Positions 38,315 through 45,816 of a DNA stretch of 64,000 bases are shown in pieces (within the stretch, counting starts at the first letter, position 1; each line of letters begins with the position of its first letter). A program made the translations under genes and the position numbers. The stretch comes from Pseudoalteromonas sp. T1lg75. GTDB lineage: Bacteria; Pseudomonadota; Gammaproteobacteria; Enterobacterales; Alteromonadaceae. The notes under the pieces were generated by a model. The model had not been told where the DNA came from. It did no database searches and saw only the letters and a program-made list of their open reading frames with translations. Location: the NCBI RefSeq assembly GCF_002964705.1, contig NZ_PQCD01000033.1, positions 1-64,000 on the forward strand, read 5' to 3'.

Positions 38315-39664
38315 TTACTTGCGGGCGTCTTTTAGCAGGTCCGCAACCAAGAAGCCGAGCTCCAATACCTGATCGGCATTGAGGCGCGGGTCGCATTGAG
38401 TGCGGTAACGCTGGGCCAAATCGTCATCCGACAGGCCATAGGCACCGCCGGTGCATTCGGTCACGTGCTGGCCGGTCATTTCTAAATGCACACCGCCGGC
38501 ATGAGAACCCTCGGCCTTATGGACGGCGAAGAACTGGCTGATCTCGCGCAGGATATTGTCGAAGCTACGGGTTTTATACCCAGAGCTGGCCTTTTCGGTA
38601 TTGCCGTGCATGGGGTCAGAACTCCAGATCACCTTGCGTCCTTCTTGCTGCACGCGACGTACCAGCGCCGGCAGTTTCTCCGGCAGTACATCGGCACCCA
38701 TGCGGGTGATCAGCGTCAAACGCCCAGGAATATTGTCTGGGTTAACCGCATCGATTAACTCAATGAGCTCGTCCGGGGTCATCCCCGGGCCAACCTTGAC
38801 GCCGATGGGGTTTTTAATGCCACGGAAGAATTCGATATGCGCATGATCAAGCTGGCGTGTACGCTCGCCAATCCACACAAAGTGTGCAGAGCAATCGTAC
38901 CAGTCACCTGATAGGTGGTCACGGCGTGTGAGCGCCTGCTCATAACCCAGTAATAAAGCCTCGTGAGAGGTATATAAAGACGTTTCGGTTAAAGACGGTG
39001 CATTGGTGGAATTAATGCCACAGACTTCCATAAACTCGAGGGCGTCCTGGATGCGATCGGCAACCTCTTGATATTTATCCTTCAGTGGGTTGGCGGCAAC
39101 GAAACTCATATTCCAACGGTTTACCTGGTGTAAATCCGCGAGACCACCTTGAGCAAACGCACGCAACAAGTTAAGCGTAGATGCACTGTGATGATAAGCC
39201 TTCATCAAGCGCTGCGGATCGGGAACTCGGGCCTGCTCGGTGAATTCGTAACTGTTAATAATGTCGCCGCGATATGAAGGCAGGCTGACGCCGTCAATGG
39301 TTTCAACGTCGCTCGAACGCGGCTTGGCAAACTGGCCGGCCATACGCGCGATTTTAACCACGGGGCATTTGCCACCATAGGTTAATACCACCGCCATCTG
39401 CAGCAGCGTTTTAAAGGTATCGCGAATATTGGCGGCGCTAAAGTCAGCAAAGGACTCAGCGCAGTCGCCGCCTTGTAATAAAAATGCGCGGCCTTCACAC
39501 ACGTCTTCCAGTTGTTTGAACAGGCTGCGGGTTTCTTCGGCAAACACTAGTGGCGGTGCACTGTTTAGCTCGCTTTCAACGTTTGCCAGCACACCTTGAT
39601 CTGGGTATGTGGGTTGCTGGACTATGGGGAAATCCCTCCAGCTATTTGGACTCCAAGGTTTCAC
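38315..39664 (-). CDS. Class II (plant-type) DAHP synthase
   Basis: 449 residues. Class II features: [10 protein letters not shown] start, [11 protein letters not shown] (metal/active-site Cys), [64 protein letters not shown] and [12 protein letters not shown]. Catalyses PEP plus erythrose 4-phosphate to DAHP, the first step of the shikimate pathway. The start is GTG with AGGA about 10 bases upstream. Proximity to ppsA links PEP supply and use, though they are not one transcript. Confidence 0.96.
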   Translation of the reverse strand: MKPWSPNSWRDFPIVQQPTYPDQGVLANVESELNSAPPLVFAEETRSLFKQLEDVCEGRAFLLQGGDCAESFADFSAANIRDTFKTLLQMAVVLTYGGKCPVVKIARMAGQFAKPRSSDVETIDGVSLPSYRGDIINSYEFTEQARVPDPQRLMKAYHHSASTLNLLRAFAQGGLADLHQVNRWNMSFVAANPLKDKYQEVADRIQDALEFMEVCGINSTNAPSLTETSLYTSHEALLLGYEQALTRRDHLSGDWYDCSAHFVWIGERTRQLDHAHIEFFRGIKNPIGVKVGPGMTPDELIELIDAVNPDNIPGRLTLITRMGADVLPEKLPALVRRVQQEGRKVIWSSDPMHGNTEKASSGYKTRSFDNILREISQFFAVHKAEGSHAGGVHLEMTGQHVTECTGGAYGLSDDDLAQRYRTQCDPRLNADQVLELGFLVADLLKDARK

Positions 39665-39796
39665 TTTACAATTTTCCTCATTCCTAATTGTACCTCACTC
39701 ACGAAAGTACCGAATGGCGGGGTCTAGCGCAAGGGTAAAAGGGCAAGATGGGAAAATAAAGTACCCTACTTTTGTCGCAGAGCGAGGATGCATATT

Positions 39797-39813
39797 AATG
39801 AACACATCATACT
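39797..39813 (-). promoter_or_regulatory. Ter-like site 1 (blocks leftward forks)
   Basis: Minus strand reads AGTATGATGTGTTCATT, sharing the AGTATG-x-TGT core of the E. coli Ter consensus including the G at position 6. By the E. coli rule (the fork arriving from the AGTATG side is blocked) it would stop forks moving toward lower coordinates. The 13-bp core GTATGATGTGTTC occurs three times within 0.7 kb. Confidence 0.7.
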
Positions 39814-39846
39814 GTTGAGGAGAATAAGCCAACCTCAGCATAATCT

Positions 39847-40308
39847 CTACTTTTTACCTAATTCGCTAAACAAGGCATCGATGGCCGTTTCGCACATGGC
39901 GATGACAGCATCAAAACCCGCTTGTCCGCCGTAATATGGATCGGGCACCTGGGCAAACTTGGGGTCTGGATGATAATCAAGGAGACGCTTAATCGATGCG
40001 GTTGCATCGCTTGGTTGCATGGCTAATACATCCTGGTAGTTTTGCTCGTCCATGGTCAGTAACAGGTCTTGCTCGTAGAAATCGTCCTGCGTTAGTCTTT
40101 GCGCCGTTAACCGAGACAAGTCGTAACCGTGTTGCGCGCCATGAGTGATGGCCCTCTCATCCGGGTGCTCGCCAACATGATACCCAGAGGTACCAGAGCT
40201 GCTAAAGGTGATGTAGGTTAAGCCCTGCTCTATTGCACGCTTTTGAGCAATCGCATGAGCTGTTGGTGAGCGGCAAATATTGCCTAAGCAGACGAACATG
40301 ATTTTCAT
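39847..40308 (-). CDS. Low-molecular-weight protein-tyrosine phosphatase
   Basis: 153 residues. P-loop CLGNICRS with nucleophile Cys7 and Arg13, and the general-acid loop VPDPYYGG. Length and both motifs fit the LMW-PTP family, which dephosphorylates tyrosine-phosphorylated proteins, in bacteria often exopolysaccharide kinases; no such kinase is in this window. It lies between Ter-like sites 1 and 2; site 2 is about 70 bp before its start, so Tus bound there could affect its expression. Confidence 0.93.
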   Translation of the reverse strand: MKIMFVCLGNICRSPTAHAIAQKRAIEQGLTYITFSSSGTSGYHVGEHPDERAITHGAQHGYDLSRLTAQRLTQDDFYEQDLLLTMDEQNYQDVLAMQPSDATASIKRLLDYHPDPKFAQVPDPYYGGQAGFDAVIAMCETAIDALFSELGKK

Positions 40309-40376
40309 CGCTGGGAGATCCTGAATTTATGCGTCTAATTAACTTTAGCGCTCTCTTATAAAGAGTAAAGCCCGAT

Positions 40377-40393
40377 AATGAACACATCATACT
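40377..40393 (-). promoter_or_regulatory. Ter-like site 2 (blocks leftward forks)
   Basis: Minus strand reads AAAGTATGATGTGTTCATT, the best match to the E. coli core (AAGTATG-x-TGT). Same orientation as site 1. Lies between the divergent phosphatase and tus genes. Confidence 0.72.
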
Positions 40394-40482
40394 TTATTTG
40401 TTAATTTAGTTAGTCTTAGCTTTTGAGAAATTACGTTATTTTATTGATAGGCAAAGGAGTAACGAGCTAAACTAGTGAATTA

Positions 40483-40500
40483 TTGTATGATGTGTTCTTT
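40483..40500 (+). promoter_or_regulatory. Ter-like site 3 (blocks rightward forks) overlapping the tus leader
   Basis: Plus strand reads TTGTATGATGTGTTCTTT, opposite in orientation to sites 1 and 2. It ends 7 bases before the tus ATG, so Tus binding should repress its own gene, as TerB does for E. coli tus. Confidence 0.7.
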
Positions 40501-40506
40501 ATTGTT

Positions 40507-41379
40507 ATGAGCAACATAAAACTACAGCTTCGCAGTGTTTTCGATCTAACCCAGGAATATCTGCAGGACTTTGTTCAGTTATTGTCACAAACCGAGTATC
40601 GCCAAGCGAGTTATTTTCAATTGCCTTTGCCCACACCTGAGCAAGAACGAAACCCTCTGGCGGCAATCCAAGTGCAGAGCTATCAAGGCGATGCGGCACT
40701 AGGCCACATAAAAAATAGCTTTTTAGATTTTCACAAAGACGGAGAACTCAGCGGTAAATTAGCTAAACGTCATCCGGGAATTATCTTATTGCCCCGTGCG
40801 TCTTTCACTGACCTTGAACCCTATCTTTCAAAAATCAATGAATTAAAAACGGAGTTTAAACAAAAGGTGCTGACGTTAGATAATAATGACGCCCGTTTCG
40901 ACGCTGTTCATAGTGCGGTGCCCGGACTAATGACCCTGGCATTTTACCGACATATCCACTTTGAATCCCAGGCCCCCTACTCGGTGCGCTTTACTTGGAT
41001 GCAAAAACATTCAACCAAGTCATTAACTCGTAAGTTAGCACTCACTATGTTAGAGCGTAGCAGTGCGTATTCCAATCCACGTATGATTGATCAGCAGCAA
41101 TGGCAACAACTGGTTGAGCAGGAAAAACGCAAGGTTTCGAGTTTAGGCGAAAATGAAAAACTACGTATTCGCCGGCCGATAAGAGTCACGCCTGAAGTGA
41201 ATGTGCGATTTGCCGATAATCGCCGTTACCATGTAAGTGGCGCCATGCCTTTTATTGTATTTGATGACAATCCGGACATAAAACTTGGCGAACTTAAAAA
41301 TTATGAACCCAAAGAAGATCCTCGTAAGCGTGAGTACGAATACCTGGTCGAGCGCTTGTATCTAGCGAGAGGTGAGTAA
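40507..41379 (+). CDS. tus: Tus-like replication terminator protein
   Basis: 290 residues from the ATG at 40507 (an in-frame TTG at 40483 lies inside the Ter-like site). Segments match E. coli Tus in order: NPLAAIQV, VPGLMTLAFYR, VRFTWMQKHSTKSLTRK, EKLRIRRPIRVTPEVNVRF, GELKNYEP and LVERLYLARGE. Tus binds Ter DNA asymmetrically and stops the replicative helicase from one side. Three Ter-like sites flank or precede the gene and the replication origin is about 2 kb away. No clear ribosome-binding site; expression is probably low and autoregulated through site 3. Confidence 0.9.
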   Translation: MSNIKLQLRSVFDLTQEYLQDFVQLLSQTEYRQASYFQLPLPTPEQERNPLAAIQVQSYQGDAALGHIKNSFLDFHKDGELSGKLAKRHPGIILLPRASFTDLEPYLSKINELKTEFKQKVLTLDNNDARFDAVHSAVPGLMTLAFYRHIHFESQAPYSVRFTWMQKHSTKSLTRKLALTMLERSSAYSNPRMIDQQQWQQLVEQEKRKVSSLGENEKLRIRRPIRVTPEVNVRFADNRRYHVSGAMPFIVFDDNPDIKLGELKNYEPKEDPRKREYEYLVERLYLARGE

Positions 41380-41412
41380 GTACTTACATCAATCACGCTA
41401 ATTGGTTATGTT

Positions 41413-41440
41413 AAAAAGCCCACATCTGTGGGCTTTGTTA
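41413..41440. terminator. Terminator between tus and the initiator gene
   Basis: AAAGCCCACA/TGTGGGCTTT stem with a short T/A-rich flank between two convergent genes. Confidence 0.75.
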
Positions 41441-41467
41441 TAAAAGAGGTGGCACTAAGGTCGGCTA

Positions 41468-42682
41468 TTACTTTTCGACTATTTCTTCGAGCCTTTCTTC
41501 ATCGATGATCTCAGCATTCTCAACGATACGTTTGCCACCTTGGATTTCGATACGCTTGTTTTGCTTATTCAAGGTAAGAATTTCTTCGCAAAACTCATCC
41601 GAAGGATGCATTTCGTAAACATAATCAATGATTTTCCCGCTTGCCTCATCCTTTACATTGGAAATGCTGTAATCGGAGATGGCCCCCTTATCGATCAGGT
41701 CTTTCATAGTGGTGGTCATATCACGGCGCAAAGCTTTTAACTTGTTGTCGGTTATTTTGTCATCGGCATAAATGCTGCCGTACTTTTCCATGATAGACAG
41801 CAAGCGGAAATGATACGTCTTGCCCGGTGCCGCGTAGCGCCATAAATGATACAAACGTAACATCATCCAGCGTGATAGACCTCGTTTGAGTTCTTGCGCC
41901 CGGTTAAAGTAGTAACCTTTATATTCAAGGTTATCGATCATGTTATGAACGAAGGCATTAAGACAGGCTACACATTTAACATTACCGCCCTGCCCTTTCT
42001 TACCACTGAAGTGCAGTGACGATAAGAAGTTCATATTCGACTCATAAAATGAATCGTCGATATTGGAGTTCTTAGTATCGGTGGCCGTATATTTAAATGA
42101 CAACTTGGACCCTTGCAAAGCTTCCAAGGATTCTTTAATTTGTGGATACGGCATCGACTGACCCACAGCCTTAAGCTCCTGGGCTAATTCATTCATCGAA
42201 AAAATAACCGCGTACTGAATACCCGATTTAAAGTTGATTTTGACAATTTTGCCTTTTGACGCCAACCGAATTAAGGCGCGCTCAACTTTTTCTTCCCTAT
42301 CCGACGGCCATACTAAACATTCAACTTCTTCACCATCTTGACGGGTACTAACTACCGCTGGGGTGATTTTAATTTCACCATCATAGAGTATGCCATCCAC
42401 TTTTTCCGAAATGCGTCGGGTAATAATGGTTTTCTTTGGGGCATCTTCCAAAGGCAGCTTTTTATGTCCGGAACGAACAAAACGCCCCCAAAGATCATAA
42501 TGATTGAAGGTATTAGAGTAGGCTCTTAATCCATGCACAGAACTTTCGATCGAAATGCGCACATCTTTATTGTCGGTGAACAACGCCAGATTTTCATTAT
42601 CCGTTGCACTTTCAACGCCATTGATCTGGCCTCGCAAAGAGTCCGGTAAGTTTTCTACCGAGATATTAACCTTGCGGTTCAT
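41468..42682 (-). CDS. Chromid replication initiator protein (Rep)
   Basis: 404 residues, no close match to Vibrio RctB (658). It has a lengthy N-terminal region, a wing-like segment (ALIRLASKGKIVKINFKSG), a helix-rich middle (ELKRGLSRWMMLRLYHLWRY) and a second winged-helix segment (LKALRRDMTTTMKDLIDKG), the two-winged-helix layout of iteron-binding plasmid initiators. The identification rests mainly on position: its start faces an iteron/DnaA-box/AT-rich region and parAB lies beyond. It should bind the iterons, open the origin with DnaA and repress its own promoter, since iterons lie within 75-220 bp of its start. Confidence 0.82.
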   Translation of the reverse strand: MNRKVNISVENLPDSLRGQINGVESATDNENLALFTDNKDVRISIESSVHGLRAYSNTFNHYDLWGRFVRSGHKKLPLEDAPKKTIITRRISEKVDGILYDGEIKITPAVVSTRQDGEEVECLVWPSDREEKVERALIRLASKGKIVKINFKSGIQYAVIFSMNELAQELKAVGQSMPYPQIKESLEALQGSKLSFKYTATDTKNSNIDDSFYESNMNFLSSLHFSGKKGQGGNVKCVACLNAFVHNMIDNLEYKGYYFNRAQELKRGLSRWMMLRLYHLWRYAAPGKTYHFRLLSIMEKYGSIYADDKITDNKLKALRRDMTTTMKDLIDKGAISDYSISNVKDEASGKIIDYVYEMHPSDEFCEEILTLNKQNKRIEIQGGKRIVENAEIIDEERLEEIVEK

Positions 42683-42717
42683 TGTTATTTTCCATTGCTA
42701 TCGATGCCAAAGGTAAT

Positions 42718-42733
42718 ATCAACACATAATACG
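42718..42733 (-). promoter_or_regulatory. Degenerate Ter-like sequence before the rep gene
   Basis: Minus strand CGTATTATGTGTTGAT matches the local Ter core at 13 of 16 positions, in the orientation of sites 1 and 2. It might be a weaker fourth site or chance. Confidence 0.3.
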
Positions 42734-42755
42734 AAAAAAGTTAATCATCTATGTT

Positions 42756-42896
42756 AGTAAAAAACTGATCCGAGTTCGAGTTTCATGTTTGGGATCACAT
42801 TTTTACTAACCTCAGGCTATTTAACGCACAACCTAGCCGGTTTTTGGATCCGATTTTTATTAACTCATCATTTCCAGATCAGATTTTTACCAAGTT
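42756..42896. repeat. Iteron group A (four copies)
   Basis: GTTAGTAAAAAACTGATCC (from 42754) and inverted copies GGATCACATTTTTACTAAC (from 42792), GGATCCGATTTTTATTAAC (from 42846) and AGATCAGATTTTTACC (from 42876). All share GTAAAAA-N2-TGATC on one strand. Close to the rep start, so probably also the rep operator. Confidence 0.85.
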
Positions 42897-42981
42897 TAAT
42901 GCCGTTGACCGACCATTTTGACTCTTAACATCCGAAACCAGCCTATTTTTTGAGCATTATATTGCTCTTAGGCCGCAACAC

Positions 42982-43162
42982 TGTGTATAACCGGCTCAGT
43001 GCTTGGTAGAGATCTGATCTATAGCAGGTAAAGATCAGATCTTTAACTACATATCAGTACCTTAGTTATCCCTTTATGTGCATAACTAGGCCCAAATAGT
43101 TAGTAAAAAGATGATCTTCAAGGCTACTTTTGTGGATAACTCCTTGGGCAAGCTGTGCATAA
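42982..43162 (-). promoter_or_regulatory. Four DnaA boxes
   Basis: TTATACACA (42982-42990), TTATGCACA (43077-43085), TTATCCACA (43131-43139) and TTATGCACA (43154-43162), all on the minus strand and all perfect matches to TTATNCACA, interspersed with iterons. Confidence 0.9.
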
Positions 43163-43245
43163 CTTGAAAGTGAGATTTTTACTTCTTAAAATACTGATCC
43201 GTGACTTGGTAGGAATCAGATCTATACCAAGTAGAATGCTGATCT
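43005..43245. repeat. Iteron group B (about six copies)
   Basis: GGTAGAGATCTGATCT (from 43005), GGTAAAGATCAGATCT (from 43027, within the 15-bp palindrome AAAGATCAGATCTTT), AGTAAAAAGATGATCT (from 43102), inverted AGATTTTTACTT (from 43173), GGTAGGAATCAGATCT (from 43208) and AGTAGAATGCTGATCT (from 43231). More diverged than group A and mixed with the DnaA boxes. Confidence 0.8.
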
Positions 43246-43345
43246 AAAAATATTTCATATCTTTATATAAAACAGTAAGTTAAGTTAACTTTCTTCCGTT
43301 CTAACCTTTATATACCTATATATTTAAACGAATCTAATCTAGTTA
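43245..43345. other. AT-rich DNA-unwinding element candidate
   Basis: About 100 bp dominated by A/T with runs such as TATATACCTATATATTT and AAGTTAACTT, directly beyond the last iteron and before parA. This is where strand opening would be expected. Confidence 0.6.
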
Positions 43346-43469
43346 TTACCTTATAGTAAGTTTGCAATCAAATTGTCTTTCTTGTTTTTCATGCAATGTC
43401 GCCTAAAATATATGTTTACAGCTAAAGTCGTGGACATTATACTCATGGCTTAAACTTAGGGATGCAAGT

Positions 43470-44708
43470 ATGACAATAAAACAAAGTGCGCTAAAAACCT
43501 ACCAGTTACTCAAGGCTACGGCCGATGTCGCTGAAAAGTCACTCGAAGGACGTATCCAGCATTATCGAGCTCACCTTAAATCTGAAGAAAAAGAGTTAAG
43601 AACCTATACCCAAAAGGCAGCCGCCGATCTACTAGGATGTAACAACCGTACCCTAAAACGACGTCATGACCAGGGTGATTTCGATCATATAGAGATTCGT
43701 CGTGGTGCCAATGGCCATTACGCCTATACCTTGGCGAACATCTACAGCATGGCTGACGTCATGGGTATCAATCCCGATCATCGTTTAGCCGATGATAAGC
43801 TACAGGTTATTGTTATCAACTCCCTCAAGGGGGGCTGTGGTAAAACCACCAGTATGGTTAACATCGCCGCTGCACTTGCAACCACTAATATCAAACGTTA
43901 TCGCATTGGTATTATTGATTTAGATCCCCAAGGATCATCATCCAGCTTTTTCCCACCCAGTGAGCCCGATCCCATTACCGTTGGCGACTTGATGCGTGAC
44001 TGTATCGAACTCGACGAAGGTGAAACCTGGGAAGGAATTGTTAGCGATGCATTTTTAAAAACCCATATCCCTAATATCCGTATTTTGCCATCGGGCATGG
44101 ACGACTTTTACTTCGAGCATGAAACGGCCACCGCACTGCGTGAAAGCGGAGACTATGACCAAACCCGTCATTACCATAAGTTGTTGGAAAAGGTAATTGA
44201 ACCGGTTCAAGACCAGTTTGATGTTATTCTTATCGACACAGCACCTTCTCTTAACTTTATGTTTTATAACGCATTAATGGCTTCAACCGCTATGCTTATT
44301 CCGGTGCATCCAGAAGCCGTGGACTTTGATGCAAACAATAAATACCTGAAGCGTCTTGGTGAGATTTATCACACAGTTGCCGCTCTTGGCCACGATGGCT
44401 GGGACTTTATGCAATTCCTGGTGACTAACTATGTTAAGGGTAACCATTCTCAGCGTGACATAGTGAAGGACGTACGCTCGGCGTTTGGTCGTCAGGTGAT
44501 GAGCTATCCCATTAACCATAGCAGTGCGATCACTGCTAGCTCGTCATCCTTTAACACCATTTTTGATCAAAAAACATCAGACAGTTTGGCTAGCCGCGAA
44601 TCCTTGGTTAAGGCCCAGGAAAACATTAAAGATGTGGTTGATGAATTAGAAATGCTTATTCGCTCCAACTGGGCATCGACACAATCACAACTAAAGGCAG
44701 CACAATAA
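43470..44708 (+). CDS. parA: ParA partition ATPase (type Ia-like)
   Basis: 412 residues. An N-terminal DNA-binding extension (about 45-95; LLGCNNRTLKRRHDQGDF) marks the long P1-type ParA that also represses its own operon. Deviant Walker A LKGGCGKTT (119-127), Walker A' IIDLDPQGSSS, and Walker B ILIDTAPS. With ParB it moves and segregates the replicon. The gene reads away from the origin; parB starts 9 bp after its stop. Confidence 0.96.
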   Translation: MTIKQSALKTYQLLKATADVAEKSLEGRIQHYRAHLKSEEKELRTYTQKAAADLLGCNNRTLKRRHDQGDFDHIEIRRGANGHYAYTLANIYSMADVMGINPDHRLADDKLQVIVINSLKGGCGKTTSMVNIAAALATTNIKRYRIGIIDLDPQGSSSSFFPPSEPDPITVGDLMRDCIELDEGETWEGIVSDAFLKTHIPNIRILPSGMDDFYFEHETATALRESGDYDQTRHYHKLLEKVIEPVQDQFDVILIDTAPSLNFMFYNALMASTAMLIPVHPEAVDFDANNKYLKRLGEIYHTVAALGHDGWDFMQFLVTNYVKGNHSQRDIVKDVRSAFGRQVMSYPINHSSAITASSSSFNTIFDQKTSDSLASRESLVKAQENIKDVVDELEMLIRSNWASTQSQLKAAQ

Positions 44709-44717
44709 GGCATTATC

Positions 44718-45683
44718 ATGGCAAAGAAACGTAAGAACGATACCCGTATTGACCCTTTTGCAACCGCGGTAGAAAGTAGCAGCCTAGATCAGTTGTTAGC
44801 ACAAGCTCAGGCCGGCGATGTGATCAGCATGCCAGCTCCTAGCGATCCTAATCGCACCATACGCCTCACCTGTCAGGTGATTGCGCATCAGGATATCGAG
44901 CAACGCACCAAGGTTTACGGTAAAAACCGTCGTGTGCAGGCGTTGTTGACGGAAAAGTCGGTGGCCGACATTCTTCCTGCTATTCGTGATGATGGCCGTA
45001 ACCAACACCCGGCACTGGCCTGGGAGCACAATGGCGAGCTCTTAGTATTAGCCGGCTCCCGTCGTCGTAAGGCCTGTATTTTGGCCCCGGCGGATTATTT
45101 GGTTTTAAGCTCCAGTGATTTTAACGATGAAGACGCGAAGATCCTTGCGGTGTCGTCGGATCAGTATATTGCTCCGAGTTTATGGGAGCTGGGTCAGGCC
45201 TATGCGTCGACGCGTGAAGAGTTACAGCAACAGGGCAAAAAGGGTTCGTACCGTGAAATCGCTCAGTTAGAAGGGGTCTCGCACACCGCCATTGCCGATG
45301 CCATTAAGGCCTTTGAGTGCCTTCCTAAGGACGTATTAGCGCTCTACCCTACCGCCAACCATGTTGGCCGTGAAGTGGCTAAGAAGCTGATTCAGGCGCA
45401 AGATAAAGACGTTGCTGCATTTAACGAGCGTGTTGCCGATTGTGGCGCCCAATTTGCGCAAACCAGTTTTGATAGCGACGATAAGGCTGCCTTAGCGGTG
45501 ACGAAATTTTTGTGTGAGGCACCGCAAGGGGCTAAACGCAATGAGGATATAAAACTCGCCAATGACTTTGTGCGGGTGCAAAAGCACAGTAAAAGTGGCG
45601 ACTTAACGATCAAAATTGATAATAAGGTAATGACCGAGAAGCGCTTTATGCAACTGGCCAAGGTGCTGGAAAGTTTCAATTAA
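44718..45683 (+). CDS. parB: ParB partition protein
   Basis: 321 residues. A ParB/Srx-like N-terminal domain with LAGSRRRKA (111-119) is followed by a helix-turn-helix (GSYREIAQLEGVSHTAIADA, 176-195) and a C-terminal dimerisation region. It should bind a parS centromere; no obvious parS palindrome is apparent near the operon, so it is probably elsewhere. Operon with parA, ended by a strong terminator. Confidence 0.95.
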   Translation: MAKKRKNDTRIDPFATAVESSSLDQLLAQAQAGDVISMPAPSDPNRTIRLTCQVIAHQDIEQRTKVYGKNRRVQALLTEKSVADILPAIRDDGRNQHPALAWEHNGELLVLAGSRRRKACILAPADYLVLSSSDFNDEDAKILAVSSDQYIAPSLWELGQAYASTREELQQQGKKGSYREIAQLEGVSHTAIADAIKAFECLPKDVLALYPTANHVGREVAKKLIQAQDKDVAAFNERVADCGAQFAQTSFDSDDKAALAVTKFLCEAPQGAKRNEDIKLANDFVRVQKHSKSGDLTIKIDNKVMTEKRFMQLAKVLESFN

Positions 45684-45705
45684 GCTGTTTTGCCTTGTCG
45701 TTTTT

Positions 45706-45733
45706 AAGCCCGGGTTATGACCCGGGCTTTTTT
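45706..45733 (+). terminator. Terminator of the parAB operon
   Basis: Stem AAGCCCGGGT/ACCCGGGCTT with loop TATG, then TTTTTT. Confidence 0.95.
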
Positions 45734-45816
45734 ATGTCGCCAGAACCCGGGCTGCGGGGCTTTTTCGCTTTGCGCAAAAACGATATACTGGCCTATTTCA
45801 GTAGTTGGGTTGGACC

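Larger units (their letters stand above)
42683..43469. other. Replication origin of the chromid (ori2-like)
   Basis: The 787-bp gap between divergent rep and parA has every part of an iteron origin: about ten 16-19-bp iterons in two groups and both orientations, four perfect DnaA boxes on one strand, an AT-rich region next to parA, and many GATC sites, several inside iterons. The consensus iteron is roughly GTTRGTAAAAATCTGATCC. GATC in the iterons suggests control by Dam methylation, as in Vibrio chromosome II. Confidence 0.88.

Noticed and set aside
40483..40506. Upstream TTG as the tus start
   Set aside because: The eight extra codons are the Ter-like site itself and do not match the Tus N terminus; ATG at 40507 is preferred.
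41468..42682. Vibrio-type RctB initiator
   Set aside because: Too short (404 versus 658 residues) and no RctB-like segments; the iterons also differ from RctB 12-mers and 39-mers.
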